A program made the translations under genes and the position numbers. Source: Campylobacter pinnipediorum subsp. pinnipediorum (GTDB taxonomy: Bacteria; Campylobacterota; Campylobacteria; Campylobacterales; Campylobacteraceae). From it: a DNA stretch of 64,000 bases. The stretch lies in assembly GCF_002021925.1 (NCBI RefSeq), contig NZ_CP012546.1:992001-1056000 (forward strand), read 5' to 3'. Under the pieces are notes generated by a model. It was not told where the DNA came from, searched no databases, and was given only the letters and a program-made list of their open reading frames with translations. This document shows, one piece after another, positions 63,861 to 64,000 of this stretch (position 1 is the stretch's first letter; the number at the start of each line of letters is the position of its first letter).

Positions 63861-64000
63861 TCATCTCTCCTTTTTTGAGTTTAAAATATGTAGCCTTGCT
63901 AATGCCCGTAAGTGAAAAAACCTTTTCTTTGTCAGTGTTCTTTCTTATTAGCATTTTTGCAAGCTCTACCTTTGCTTTTTTGTTAGGTATATACTTGATA
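63861..64000 (-). CDS. C-terminal end of a helix-turn-helix phage protein (5' end outside window)
   Basis: The last 46 codons of a gene that begins beyond the right edge: IKYIPNKKAKVELAKMLIR..., then KVFSLTGISKATYFKLKKGEM and TGA. The segment FSLTGISKATYFKLKK reads as a helix-turn-helix. A small terminase subunit or a regulator is possible from position just upstream of the portal; neither can be proven here. Confidence 0.55.

Noticed and set aside
1-64000. CRISPR arrays, tRNA and rRNA genes
   Set aside because: I looked for regularly spaced repeats and for tRNA/rRNA signatures on both strands and recognised none.

Overview
The window looks like chromosomal DNA of a Campylobacter species. 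I infer a fetus/hyointestinalis/lanienae-type relative, but the species is not provable from sequence alone. The DNA is very AT-rich, and the core gene content and gene order are typical of the genus: mlaA, dut, nspC, moaD-moaE-moeA, dnaX, psd, thiXYZ behind a TPP riboswitch, and the block pckA-oadB-oadA-oadG followed by tandem sodium:amino-acid symporters. A sigma-28 type promoter of the form TAAA-N-GCCGATAT also fits this group.

Layout. 1-2.7 kb: housekeeping genes (mlaA, an EI24-type membrane protein, dut) and a probable flagellar co-expressed gene. 2.73-6.76 kb: a four-gene cassette (AAC(3)-like acyltransferase, acyl carrier protein, adenylation enzyme, DUF4910 peptidase-like protein) bounded by 61-bp imperfect direct repeats; it seems to have inserted next to the start of a small membrane-protein gene. 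6.7-18.6 kb: small conserved genes, nspC, molybdopterin genes, a class II Fic protein, dnaX, psd, a metallophosphoesterase and the thiamine-precursor transporter. 18.6-19.03 kb: a decayed stretch with a second copy of the 3' end of thiZ. 19.07-32.9 kb, all on the minus strand: a very large haem/transferrin-type TonB receptor, a CAP-domain membrane protein, pckA, a sodium-pumping oxaloacetate decarboxylase set (oadG, oadA, oadB) and three paralogous NSS symporters. 33.7-34.9 kb: an FMN-dependent L-lactate dehydrogenase between long AT-rich spacers.

35.7-47.7 kb is an accessory region. It holds an intact set of three genes (unknown 193-aa protein, dGTPase-type HD phosphohydrolase, and a 466-aa protein with a pyruvate/phosphate-dikinase-like ATP-binding domain) that I read as a candidate nucleotide-based phage-defence unit. 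After it comes a type I secretion system (HlyB-, HlyD- and TolC-like) destroyed by many stops and frameshifts, the decayed C-terminus of its likely RTX substrate, and between them an intact membrane/coiled-coil protein.

47.7-64 kb is part of a prophage, with the late genes on the minus strand: portal, scaffold, internal/ejection proteins (one carrying a barnase/colicin E5-like nuclease region), SU10-type capsid protein, tail fibre with BspA-type repeats, fibre-assembly protein, a lysis cassette (DUF1353, spanin pair, holin, DUF5675 hydrolase) and two terminal genes of unknown role. A plus-strand Sel1-repeat gene sits inside this late operon as a probable moron. No integrase is in view and the prophage runs off the right edge.

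The most striking single observation is at 51.34-51.53 kb, between the tail genes and the lysis cassette. There is a 21-codon hydrophobic peptide gene on the plus strand with a good ribosome site, hairpins, its own terminator and an 11-nt 5'-3' self-complementarity, together with a near-consensus promoter pointing the opposite way from inside the coding sequence. This is the architecture of a type I toxin-antitoxin module of the AapA/IsoA or Hok kind.
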